7,581 nt of DNA from DRVV01 sp038868255 (GCA_038868255.1 JAWCTJ010000064.1:1-7581); one strand, 5' to 3'. Positions 1 to 5,892 are shown, counted from the stretch's first letter. Program-made: numbers and translations. The notes: generated from the letters alone by a model not told the origin.

Positions 1-624
1 AGATGGTCCAAGGAGCCACTTGTAGCATGCTGTTGCCAGAAAGTCCACTCCGTCTCTCTTCACATCAATTGGTATAATCCCTGCAGACTGTATGGCGTCA
101 ACTATCAAATATGCGCCGTGCTCATGCGCTATTTTGCTGATTTCTCGCAAGTCGTTACGGAAGCCATTAACATATTCTACATGACTAATAACGACGGCTA
201 AAGTCTTATCATCGACATCCCGCTCAATATCATCCAGTAAAATCATTCCCTCTACATTCTTCACATAATGAACATTAACCCCGAGTCCTTTACGAAGCCA
301 CGGATAGACTACTGAGGGATACTCAAGATCCGTTGTAACAACTTTAGAGCCTCTAGGATAACGAAGCATGTTGGCCACTATGTTCAAGCCCGTCGAGGTG
401 TTCTCCACGAGGGCTATTTCCTCAGGCTTAGCATTAATCAAATTTGCAAACAGCGATTTTCCATAGTCGCCTTCAAGTTGGGAGAACCCAAAATTCTCAA
501 AATCTTCAATATATCTGCGCATGACCTCCGCTACGGGTTTCGGAAGAGGTGACTGCGCGGCATGGTTTAGAAAAATTCTGTTCTTAACAATTGGAAAAAG
601 CTCGCGGCTTTTTTCAATATCCAT
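1..624 (-). CDS. Class V PLP-dependent aminotransferase / cysteine-desulfurase-like enzyme (3' end missing)
   Basis: The first 208 codons of a gene running leftward off the window, read from ATG at 624. The frame is open to base 1 and opens MDIEKSRELFPIVKNRIFLN. It has the class V (NifS/SufS/isopenicillin-N-epimerase-like) fold: an N-terminal LNHAAQSPLP segment (residues 19-28), ENTSTGLN (74-81) for phosphate binding, SHVEYVNGFR (147-156), VDAIQSAG (175-182) with the Asp that contacts the PLP ring nitrogen, and YKWLLGP (201-207) with the Schiff-base lysine at 202. The C-terminal domain lies outside. Such enzymes take sulfur, selenium or amino groups from amino acids, but the substrate cannot be told here; the SHVEYVNGFR segment resembles the isopenicillin-epimerase-like branch more than true SufS. 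GTG at 627 is an alternative start. It lies 44 bases behind the deacetylase stop, so co-transcription is possible, although an AT-rich TATA-like stretch at 654-666 could give it its own promoter. Confidence 0.88.
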   Translation of the reverse strand, partial: MDIEKSRELFPIVKNRIFLNHAAQSPLPKPVAEVMRRYIEDFENFGFSQLEGDYGKSLFANLINAKPEEIALVENTSTGLNIVANMLRYPRGSKVVTTDLEYPSVVYPWLRKGLGVNVHYVKNVEGMILLDDIERDVDDKTLAVVISHVEYVNGFRNDLREISKIAHEHGAYLIVDAIQSAGIIPIDVKRDGVDFLATACYKWLLGPS

Positions 625-668
625 CACGGCCAACTCATCATTTTCATAGCGAAATAATTTTTAATCTC

Positions 669-1745
669 TTATTTAAAGCATGACCATTTCTCCTTCAAAA
701 GACCCTTGAGCTCATTGATTGTTTCCTCAACTTTTCTGATGCAGTATGATGGCTCGATAGGTGGGGCATAAGGCTCCTTAATATCTATGTTTTCCAAACC
801 CACTAAGCCAGATGCTAATGCATACCAGCACATTGGCAAAACATCAGGGTTGTAGCCGCTTCCCATCATCAAAACGAGCTTACCACCACAGACTCTATCA
901 GCGGTATTCCTGATTAGACGTGCTAACTTGAAGAACCCATTAACAGTGAGTCCTAAACTTCCAAGTCTATCGGCAAAATGGGGGTCGCTTCCCCCATTTG
1001 CAAAAATTATCTCGGGCTTAAACTCCTCAGCTAATGGTACGAAGATCTCACTTAAAGCGTAAAGGTATGTGTTGTCTCCTGTTCCGGGAGGAAGGGGAAT
1101 ATTGACGTTAAAGCCCTTGCCTGGCCCCTCCCCAATCTCCCAAGTGAAGCCTCGGCCTGGATAAATGGTGAAGGGATCTTGATGTATAGAAATGAAAAGT
1201 ACGCTCGGATCGCGGTAGAATATATCACTTGTACCATTGCCAAAATGGGCATCGTAATCCAAAATTAAAACTCGCTTGACGTTCATCTTCACTTTCACCC
1301 ATTCTGCTGCCACCGCTATATCGTTAAAAATGCAGAACCCGCCACCATAATCTTTCCCGGCGTGGTGAAAGCCGCCACCTATTGAGATGGCCTTTTCTAC
1401 ATCACCTTTCATCACAGCCTTGCCACATTCAATGGAACCTCCAACAAAAAGAAGTGCGGCTTCAAGAATTCCTGGAGAAATTGGTGTTTCCACATCGTAT
1501 GCTATACCTCTCTCTGCAAGGCGGAAAATTGTATCAACATATCTTTTATCATGAACCATTAACAAATCCTCTATGGTGGCAAGCGGAGGCTCCCTAACAG
1601 TCACGTCATCAAGATTTAGTAGTCCATGCTCCCTGAAAAAATTCATGGCATTGACGTACCTATCACCTCTAAGAGGGTGGCCTTCGCCCAAGTCGTATTG
1701 CTTAAACTTTTCATGATACATGACCAAAACTTTGCTATTCAACAT
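669..1745 (-). CDS. Histone deacetylase family zinc amidohydrolase (HDAC/AcuC/acetylpolyamine amidohydrolase-like)
   Basis: A 358-residue protein from ATG 1745; an in-frame GTG at 1751 would add two residues. It is full length for the arginase/deacetylase fold and all active-site elements are present: GEGHP near the N-terminus (20-24), GGGFHHAGKDYGGGFCIFND (123-142) with the catalytic His pair 127-128, DYDAHFGNGT (163-172) with zinc ligands D165 and H167, GSDPHFADRLG (252-262) with the third zinc ligand D254, and GSGYNPD (295-301) with the transition-state Tyr298. The motif reads HFGNG where HDACs usually have HHGDG or HHGNG; the replaced His is not a metal ligand, so activity is expected. 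The family removes acetyl groups from lysines, polyamines or small amides; the archaeal substrate is unknown. The class V PLP enzyme follows 44 bases downstream and the CdvA-like gene lies upstream on the same strand. Confidence 0.93.
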   Translation of the reverse strand: MLNSKVLVMYHEKFKQYDLGEGHPLRGDRYVNAMNFFREHGLLNLDDVTVREPPLATIEDLLMVHDKRYVDTIFRLAERGIAYDVETPISPGILEAALLFVGGSIECGKAVMKGDVEKAISIGGGFHHAGKDYGGGFCIFNDIAVAAEWVKVKMNVKRVLILDYDAHFGNGTSDIFYRDPSVLFISIHQDPFTIYPGRGFTWEIGEGPGKGFNVNIPLPPGTGDNTYLYALSEIFVPLAEEFKPEIIFANGGSDPHFADRLGSLGLTVNGFFKLARLIRNTADRVCGGKLVLMMGSGYNPDVLPMCWYALASGLVGLENIDIKEPYAPPIEPSYCIRKVEETINELKGLLKEKWSCFK

Positions 1746-1780
1746 TAACACCAGTAAAAGAATAATGCCTTATGTTGCTC

Positions 1781-1787
1781 TATAAAA
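1781..1787 (-). promoter_or_regulatory. Putative TATA box for the deacetylase gene
   Basis: On the minus strand this reads TTTTATA, about 38 bases before the ATG at 1745. An archaeal start site about 25 bases downstream would fall near 1758-1760 and leave a short leader. GGTG at 1752-1749 is a weak ribosome-binding match very close to the ATG. Confidence 0.4.
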
Positions 1788-1800
1788 CTTCTGTAAATGG

Positions 1801-1812
1801 CAAAAATAAAAT
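1801..1812 (-). terminator. T-rich putative terminator after the CdvA-like gene
   Basis: The minus strand reads ATTTTATTTTTG about 22 bases past the stop of the CdvA-like gene. Archaeal termination often needs only a T-rich tract. There is no clear hairpin, so this is tentative. Confidence 0.35.
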
Positions 1813-1833
1813 GGAAAGGTTGGAAAGTTCTTC

Positions 1834-2469
1834 TTAAGAATTCTCGCTTTTTTCCTCTTCGACGCCCTCTTCGAATGACGAAAATATTTCTTGGGGCATC
1901 TCAGATGTCTGCGTCTCTTCAGGTTTCGTCTCCATTACTTCATGTACTTCTTCAAATTTTTCTTCTTTCACTTCTATTTCTGTAGCTTCAGTTTTATCGA
2001 TTTTTTGCTCTGTAGGTTCCGGAACTTTTTCTTCAACATGTACTTCTGATTTGCTTTCATGCGTCTCTGGAGCTTTTGGGGAGCCAGCAAGTTCATTAAT
2101 GACTTCCTTTGTCAATTCTAATTCTTTCTTTGCATTTTCAAGTCCAACGTTTAAAAGTGCCAAATCTCGCTGGTAAATTTCCTCTTCAATTTCGCCGCCT
2201 ACATGCTGAATTTCTAAGTTAGCTAAAAGCTTCTCTAGAACTTTAATTCGTTCTTCAAGTTCCTTAGTCTTATCGCTTATTTTTTCCAGTAATAATTTCC
2301 TTTGCTTTTCAATCTCTGCAATGGCCGATTCCATCTCCCTATCAAACGTGTCAAATGTGGACTGCGAGATCCTGCCGCTACTCAAGAGACTATTTAAAGC
2401 TTGCTTCTTTCTCAAAACAACAGCGTATTCCTCGTTTATCTTGTCCAAATACCGTTTCCAATAAGCCAC
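1834..2469 (-). CDS. CdvA-like coiled-coil protein with acidic C-terminal tail
   Basis: A 211-residue protein, begun at GTG 2469 because GAGGTGA at 2481-2475 sits 5 bases before it; the longer frame from TTG 2490 would read through that site. Residues about 1-127 are a heptad-rich coiled coil with two similar turn-containing segments, SSGRISQSTFDTFDREM (30-46) and VGGEIEEEIYQRDLALL (90-106). This order matches the coiled-coil half of CdvA, which recruits the ESCRT-III-like CdvB to the membrane during archaeal division. Residues about 128-211 are a low-complexity Glu/Lys/Thr/Pro tail, probably disordered, ending in a small hydrophobic patch EIFSSFEEG (194-202). The N-terminal PRC-barrel of crenarchaeal CdvA is absent, and cdvB and cdvC are not in the window. 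I recognise it by layout and motif pattern, not alignment; a generic coiled-coil protein is the alternative. Confidence 0.7.
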   Translation of the reverse strand: MAYWKRYLDKINEEYAVVLRKKQALNSLLSSGRISQSTFDTFDREMESAIAEIEKQRKLLLEKISDKTKELEERIKVLEKLLANLEIQHVGGEIEEEIYQRDLALLNVGLENAKKELELTKEVINELAGSPKAPETHESKSEVHVEEKVPEPTEQKIDKTEATEIEVKEEKFEEVHEVMETKPEETQTSEMPQEIFSSFEEGVEEEKSENS

Positions 2470-2474
2470 CTTCT

Positions 2475-2481
2475 TCACCTC
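2475..2481 (-). promoter_or_regulatory. Ribosome binding site deciding the CdvA-like start
   Basis: GAGGTGA on the minus strand, 5 bases before GTG 2469. It favours this GTG over TTG 2490. Confidence 0.6.
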
Positions 2482-2525
2482 AACATACAAGTTGAAACCA
2501 AGGAATTAACCTTTCATATCATGCC

Positions 2526-2535
2526 AATATATTGC
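2526..2535 (-). promoter_or_regulatory. Putative TATA box for the CdvA-like gene
   Basis: The minus strand reads CAATATATTGG around these positions. A start about 25 bases downstream would fall near 2505 and give a leader of about 35 bases that contains the GAGGTGA site. Confidence 0.4.
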
Positions 2536-2552
2536 AAACTGTTAAGAACAAA

Positions 2553-2564
2553 AATGCCGGCATT
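2553..2564. repeat. Perfect 12-bp palindrome AATGCCGGCATT
   Basis: A self-complementary 12-mer, unusually GC-rich for its AT-rich surroundings, about 20 bases upstream of the CdvA-like TATA element. This position would suit an operator. The binding protein is unknown. Confidence 0.45.
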
Positions 2565-2730
2565 CTAATGTAAAAAACTCCCTTTAAAAACCCTGGCAAA
2601 TAAAAACAGATTATTTAAGGGTTTAAAAAGATTTTACACAACTTTATCGCATCACCCACATTAATAAGGTTTAATTAAATAGTATAAACAAAAATGTATA
2701 AGTTTTAATATTATGCCATAAATATAATAA

Positions 2731-2769
2731 ATTTAAACTTCGAAATCCGAATTAGAATAAAGTTTAAAT
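2731..2769. repeat. Perfect 10-bp inverted repeat overlapping the padR promoter (putative operator)
   Basis: ATTTAAACTT (2731-2740) and AAGTTTAAAT (2760-2769) are exact inverted copies with a 19-base spacer and half-site centres 29 bases apart. The right half overlaps the TATA-like bases before padR. PadR regulators are dimers that often bind their own promoters, so autoregulation is a reasonable inference. AT-richness makes chance similarity a concern. Confidence 0.5.
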
Positions 2770-2778
2770 ATTTATATC
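2763..2778 (+). promoter_or_regulatory. TATA region of the padR gene
   Basis: TTTAAATATTTATATC contains two overlapping TATA-like elements. A start about 25 bases downstream falls at about 2793-2802, essentially at the start codon, so the message is probably leaderless or nearly so. Confidence 0.5.
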
Positions 2779-2804
2779 TAACAAGAAATATTGAAGTGAG
2801 TGGT

Positions 2805-3167
2805 ATGCAGGATATAACAACAATTAGTGGTGCCGGGGCAATTGAAACAAAAGTATTAAGGCAAATGCGTGAACGAATAATAAAAAGTTTCATGGACATA
2901 ATAATCATGCATGAACTAAGAAATGGACCCCTAAGCGGCTATGACGTGATCTCTTTAATACATAACAAATTTAACCTCTTGGTGAGCTCAGGCACGGTCT
3001 ATTCAATGCTTTATTCCTTGGAAAGAAACGGACTCATAGAAGGAAAATGGGAAGAAAGGAAAAGAGTCTACAAACTTACGGATAAAGGCTTAAAAACCAT
3101 AGAAACTCTATTGAACTCAAATGACAAAATAAAAGACTTCATAACAAAATTTCTTCTAAAACCATAA
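2805..3167 (+). CDS. PadR-family winged-helix transcriptional regulator
   Basis: A 120-residue protein from ATG 2805; an in-frame GTG at 2796 would add three residues and sits where a leaderless start could fall. After a short N-terminal stretch and a helix (RERIIKSFMDIIIMHEL) comes the PadR winged helix: GPLSGYDVISLIHNKF, the recognition helix SSGTVYSMLYSLERNGLI, and the wing EGKWEERKRVYKLTDKG. A short C-terminal helix (DKIKDFITKFL) probably forms the dimer contact, so this is the short PadR type with no separate ligand or effector domain. It would act as a DNA-binding dimer. The inverted repeat on its own promoter suggests self-control; whether it also controls the divergent CdvA-like gene is open. 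No transporter or other typical PadR target is adjacent. Confidence 0.9.
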   Translation: MQDITTISGAGAIETKVLRQMRERIIKSFMDIIIMHELRNGPLSGYDVISLIHNKFNLLVSSGTVYSMLYSLERNGLIEGKWEERKRVYKLTDKGLKTIETLLNSNDKIKDFITKFLLKP

Positions 3168-3225
3168 AATCATCGAAAGGCTAAAAAGCTCCCTTCTATT
3201 CTTCTCTAAGAGCGAAATGATATCA

Positions 3226-3322
3226 GGGCCCGTAGCTCAGCAAGGATAGAGCACCGGGCTTTTAAGCCTGCAAGGACTAGGAAACCCGGGGGTCCCGGGT
3301 TCAATTCCCGGCGGGCCCGCCA
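3226..3322 (+). tRNA. tRNA-Lys (anticodon UUU) with a 19-base intron
   Basis: A complete cloverleaf with encoded CCA (3320-3322). The acceptor is GGGCCCG/CGGGCCC with discriminator G73. The D stem is GCTC/GAGC. The anticodon stem CCGGG (3254-3258) and loop CTTTTA carry anticodon TTT (3261-3263). The other side of that stem, CCCGG, comes only at 3285-3289, after an insertion. The variable region is GGGTC and the T arm is CCGGG-TTCAATT-CCCGG. Removing 3265-3283 restores a normal 7-base anticodon loop and five-pair stem. Confidence 0.93.
3265..3283 (+). other. tRNA-Lys intron at position 37/38
   Basis: A 19-base insertion starting AGCCTG and ending AGGAA lies between A37 and A38, the commonest archaeal site for splicing-endonuclease introns. 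In canonical bulge-helix-bulge geometry, bases 32-34 pair with the intron 3' part (C32-G3281, U33-G3280, U34-A3279) but U35 faces U3278, so the central helix has three of four pairs: a slightly relaxed motif. CCT/AGG can form a tiny inner hairpin. The exact ends could shift by one base. Confidence 0.85.
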
Positions 3323-3539
3323 CTTTCTAGAGTCCGATTTTAAAAACAAGCAAGCATTTTACAACTTTATCGTGTAACTTTATGGCAAGTCATTAACATT
3401 TAAAAATAACAACATCACTCAAAATGATTTAAGACATACGCCTTAAAAATAACAATTAAGATGGTATCATTTCACATAAGTAACAAGCAAAATCCTTAAT
3501 AGCAGTTCTAACTCCGTTTTAAACACAGCAAAAACCCTT
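3323..3539. other. AT-rich spacer between the two tRNA genes
   Basis: 217 bases with no gene I can support. It holds the second copy of the intergenic motif (3356-3372), a repeat AACTTTAT at 3363 and 3376, and a 13-base direct repeat TTAAAAATAACAA at 3400-3412 and 3443-3455. No convincing tRNA-Ala promoter stands out; CCTTAATA near 3494-3501 is the best candidate. Confidence 0.5.
3400..3455 (+). repeat. 13-base direct repeat TTAAAAATAACAA (two copies)
   Basis: Exact copies at 3400-3412 and 3443-3455, 43 bases apart, both AT-rich and TATA-like. They may be promoter elements or chance in AT-rich DNA. Confidence 0.4.
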
Positions 3540-3617
3540 GGGCCGGTAGATCAGTCTGGAATGATCGCAGCGTTGGCATCGCTGAGGTCGCGGGTTCAAA
3601 TCCCGCCCGGTCCACCA
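3540..3617 (+). tRNA. tRNA-Ala (anticodon GGC)
   Basis: An intronless cloverleaf with encoded CCA (3615-3617). The acceptor GGGCCGG/CCGGTCC contains the G3-U70 wobble pair, the alanine identity element, and discriminator A73. The D stem is GATC/GATC and the anticodon stem is CAGCG/CGCTG. The loop TTGGCAT carries GGC at 3575-3577. The T arm is GCGGG-TTCAAAT-CCCGC. Confidence 0.95.
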
Positions 3618-3655
3618 CCGTTGTTCGGAATTTTGTGCAGAAATGATAAGGGGCG

Positions 3656-3666
3656 TATTATATATT
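3656..3666 (+). promoter_or_regulatory. Putative TATA box for the surface protein gene
   Basis: TATTATATATT lies about 80 bases before ATG 3745. A start near 3688 would give a leader of about 55 bases that contains the ribosome binding site GAAGGAG at 3733-3739, 5 bases before the ATG. Confidence 0.45.
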
Positions 3667-3744
3667 CAATCTTGAGTAATGTTTATTAATAATCCATAAA
3701 ATTAATAGACTTAGCAATCCTACTGAACACAAGAAGGAGCAGCT

Positions 3745-5835
3745 ATGATTCCCAAGAAAATATTATCGTCCTTAATGTTTATGCTTTTTCTAACTCTCTA
3801 TCTTTACTCTTCAATTAATTTGGAAAATGTTTACGCTCAGACAACTCCTTCTAAGCTAAAGATTTATGTTGGTCCTCCAAAGGTGCCTGCTGACAATAAA
3901 ACCTACGAAATAATTTATATCCAGTTACAGGACGCCAAAAATGCCCCTGCAAGGGCTCCAAGTGATATTAAAATTTCATTATCATCATCAAATACTTATG
4001 TAGGTGATGTCGATCGCGAAGTCGTAATACGTAAAGGAGAAACATATACTAAAGCAAAGTTTAGAAGTACTTTCAGCCCTGGAACTACGCAAATAACTGC
4101 AACAGCGCCCGGTTTTGCCACAGTTCAAGAGTCCGTAACAACAGTTGGCCCTATTCCCTCAAAACTCGCTGTATATGGTGCAATACCGGTTGTTCCCGCT
4201 GATGGTAAGGAATACAATATAATTGTTGTTCAATTGCAAGATTCTAGCGGTAATCCTGCGAAGGCTCCGATAGGTGATGTTGAAGTAACACTTAGCTCGT
4301 CAAATACTACGGTCGGTAGAGTCGATTCCTCAGTCGTAATAAAAGGCGGCGAAACATATGCTGTAGCAAACTTTTATGCCGGAACATGTAATGGTACTAC
4401 AACTATTACCGTGCTAGCCTCTGGTTATGCTTCTGCGCAAACATCGATTAAAACACAAACGATATCGCCCGCTGCGAGGCCTACTAAACTAAGGGTTTGC
4501 ATAAGTCCATTGAAGGTTCCGGCAGAAGGTGAATCGCATAAGATAATAGCCGTGCAACTACTCGATTCCAAAAACAACATTGTCAAGGCTGATCGTGACA
4601 TAATCGTGGATTTGTCCTCATCCAACATGGATGTTGGAAAAGTTGATTCATCAACTACTATATGGAAGGATGCAAACTACGCTTTAGCTAACTTCTACTC
4701 CACCTTCAGATCTGGAAGTAGCACTATAACCGCGGCTTCATCGGGACTTACCAGTGATTCGGAGTCTATCACCACTGTTGGTCCCATCCCTTCTAAGCTT
4801 GCTGTTTACTGCGTACCCTCAGTTTTACCAGCGGACTACAAGACATACAACGCCATTGTTGTTCAGTTACAAGATTCCGGAGGCAACCCTGCAAGAGATC
4901 CCATGGGCGATATCAACGTAAACTTATTCTCCTCCAACACTAATGTCGGTGACGTAACATCCGCTACAACCATACGTTTCGGAGAAACCTATACCACTGC
5001 AGCTTTCACTTCAACGTTAATCGCTGGCTCCACCGAAGTCACAGCTACAACATCCGGATATACTTCAGGTAAAGCGAAAATGCAAACATCCATAATAGAC
5101 GAGTTTAAGCTTCAAATTTCGATCGAAGTTTCTCCTAGTGTTATAAAGTCCAAGGAAAATGCTACTGTGAAAATCCACGTAAAAGTCAACATTACTAACG
5201 ACCAAATCCGTGTAAACCATCTCGACCCTGCTCCCATCGATGTTGACGTTACGCTTTCTTCGAACAAAGGTGGAACATTCTCAAAGGTAAACCGTACAGA
5301 GCACTACTATGTTGCGCTTTTCATAGCTCCTAAAGTGAACTCTAAGACGTTATGTATAATTACTGCAAATGCTACCAGGAAAGGTTTCACAAGCGGAATA
5401 GGGGAAGCAAATGTTACTTTAACACCATCTGCACAAACTGGAAGTCTTCGAATAGAAGTCCGTGATCAGGATGGAAACCCTGTTCCAGACGCAAAGGTTG
5501 TTTCGATATCTCAACCAGGTGAAATTTCATCTTTGAAGGCAACTACTGATGACGAAGGCACTGTATTTTTCAAGGATATCCCAACAGGTTCATACGTATT
5601 TCAAATAACGAAGGATGGGTATGAAAATAAGAATGTTACAATTGATGTTATCGCTGATCAGATAACAACTAAGAATTTTTCTATCTCAAAGGTGTCTTCA
5701 GGATTCGATTTCATCATAATAATCGTGGTAGTGGTCGTTGCTTGCGGCGCATCAGTTGGCTTTGTTTTATGGAAGTTCTACTTTAAGAAGCGTAAAGAAG
5801 AACAAGAGTTAATGGCGACCGTACATTATGGGTAA
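3745..5835 (+). CDS. Secreted, membrane-anchored surface protein with tandem invasin-like Ig repeats and a carboxypeptidase-regulatory-like domain
   Basis: A 696-residue protein; ATG 3745 is chosen for GAAGGAG five bases upstream and a clear signal peptide (basic KK, hydrophobic 6-24, likely cleavage after NVYA at 31). Four repeats of about 100 residues follow: about 34-135, 136-240, 246-346 and 347-450. Each has PSKL...VPAD...VQLQDS...SSSN..VG.V........GETY, typical of Big_1/invasin-like Ig domains. A fifth, divergent beta domain spans about 455-560. Residues 566-636 look like a carboxypeptidase-regulatory-like beta sandwich (GSLRIEVRDQDGNPVPDAKV, then GSYVFQITKDGYE). A transmembrane helix (about 654-680) and a basic tail (KKRKEE) follow, so the bulk lies outside the cell with the C-terminus in the cytoplasm. 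Ten N-glycosylation sequons (N51, 187, 216, 472, 482, 516, 542, 556, 630, 644) fit an archaeal surface glycoprotein. There is no enzymatic motif; an adhesion or cell-envelope role is inferred. Confidence 0.88.
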   Translation: MIPKKILSSLMFMLFLTLYLYSSINLENVYAQTTPSKLKIYVGPPKVPADNKTYEIIYIQLQDAKNAPARAPSDIKISLSSSNTYVGDVDREVVIRKGETYTKAKFRSTFSPGTTQITATAPGFATVQESVTTVGPIPSKLAVYGAIPVVPADGKEYNIIVVQLQDSSGNPAKAPIGDVEVTLSSSNTTVGRVDSSVVIKGGETYAVANFYAGTCNGTTTITVLASGYASAQTSIKTQTISPAARPTKLRVCISPLKVPAEGESHKIIAVQLLDSKNNIVKADRDIIVDLSSSNMDVGKVDSSTTIWKDANYALANFYSTFRSGSSTITAASSGLTSDSESITTVGPIPSKLAVYCVPSVLPADYKTYNAIVVQLQDSGGNPARDPMGDINVNLFSSNTNVGDVTSATTIRFGETYTTAAFTSTLIAGSTEVTATTSGYTSGKAKMQTSIIDEFKLQISIEVSPSVIKSKENATVKIHVKVNITNDQIRVNHLDPAPIDVDVTLSSNKGGTFSKVNRTEHYYVALFIAPKVNSKTLCIITANATRKGFTSGIGEANVTLTPSAQTGSLRIEVRDQDGNPVPDAKVVSISQPGEISSLKATTDDEGTVFFKDIPTGSYVFQITKDGYENKNVTIDVIADQITTKNFSISKVSSGFDFIIIIVVVVVACGASVGFVLWKFYFKKRKEEQELMATVHYG
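3844..5094 (+). repeat. Four tandem Ig-like repeats inside the surface protein
   Basis: Units at about 3844-4149, 4150-4464, 4480-4782 and 4783-5094. Units 2 and 4 both open with PIPSKLAVY, and units 1 and 3 both end with ES(V/I)TTVG, so the pattern is a duplicated pair (A-B-A-B). The DNA is far more diverged than the protein. Confidence 0.8.
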
Positions 5836-5852
5836 TACCATTTCTAGGTTCT

Positions 5853-5877
5853 AATCTTTGAAGCAAAAGATTTTTAT
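5853..5877 (+). terminator. Hairpin plus T-run after the surface protein gene
   Basis: AATCTTT (5853-5859) and AAAGATT (5866-5872) form a 7-bp stem with a 6-base loop, followed directly by a T-rich tract, 18 bases past the stop codon at 5833-5835. The T-rich end also looks like a TATA element for the next gene. Confidence 0.55.
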
Positions 5878-5880
5878 TTA
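5871..5880 (+). promoter_or_regulatory. Putative TATA box for the serB-serA gene
   Basis: TTTTTATTTA. A start about 26 bases downstream would lie near 5898-5904, leaving a leader of about 100 bases before ATG 6003. It overlaps the terminator of the preceding gene. Confidence 0.4.
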
Positions 5881-5892
5881 GTGAATGCTTGA

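Larger units (their letters stand above)
2470..2804. other. AT-rich divergent intergenic region between the CdvA-like gene and padR
   Basis: About 335 bases with no credible gene; the only frames here are short antisense ones. It holds a minus-strand TATA near 2530, a 12-bp palindrome at 2553-2564, a short inverted pair AAACCCT (2588-2594) / AGGGTTT (2618-2624), a motif at 2631-2649 repeated after tRNA-Lys, and the padR promoter with a long inverted repeat at 2731-2769. Confidence 0.7.

Noticed and set aside
1382..1597. 71-codon plus-strand frame opposite the deacetylase
   Set aside because: Antisense to the most conserved part of the deacetylase (catalytic His pair). The product is not protein-like.
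2711..2908. 65-codon minus-strand frame opposite the padR start
   Set aside because: It overlaps the padR promoter and coding region. The hydrophobic Ile/Phe content comes from AT-rich DNA, and there is no ribosome binding site.
3226..3322. tRNA-Lys read as a pseudogene or an intronless tRNA with an odd anticodon stem
   Set aside because: Without an intron the stem has mismatches at 28-42 and 31-39 and the variable region is too long. Removing 3265-3283 gives a perfect cloverleaf.
3421..3460. C/D-box small RNA between the tRNAs
   Set aside because: ATGATT resembles part of a C box, but no CTGA D box lies at a suitable distance.
4425..4628. 67-codon minus-strand frame inside the surface protein gene
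   Set aside because: Antisense to a repeat-bearing coding sequence, with no start context and no domain.
3740..5094. Tandem repeats considered as a CRISPR or satellite array
   Set aside because: The repeats are about 300 bases, in frame, conserved in protein but not in DNA. They are protein domains.
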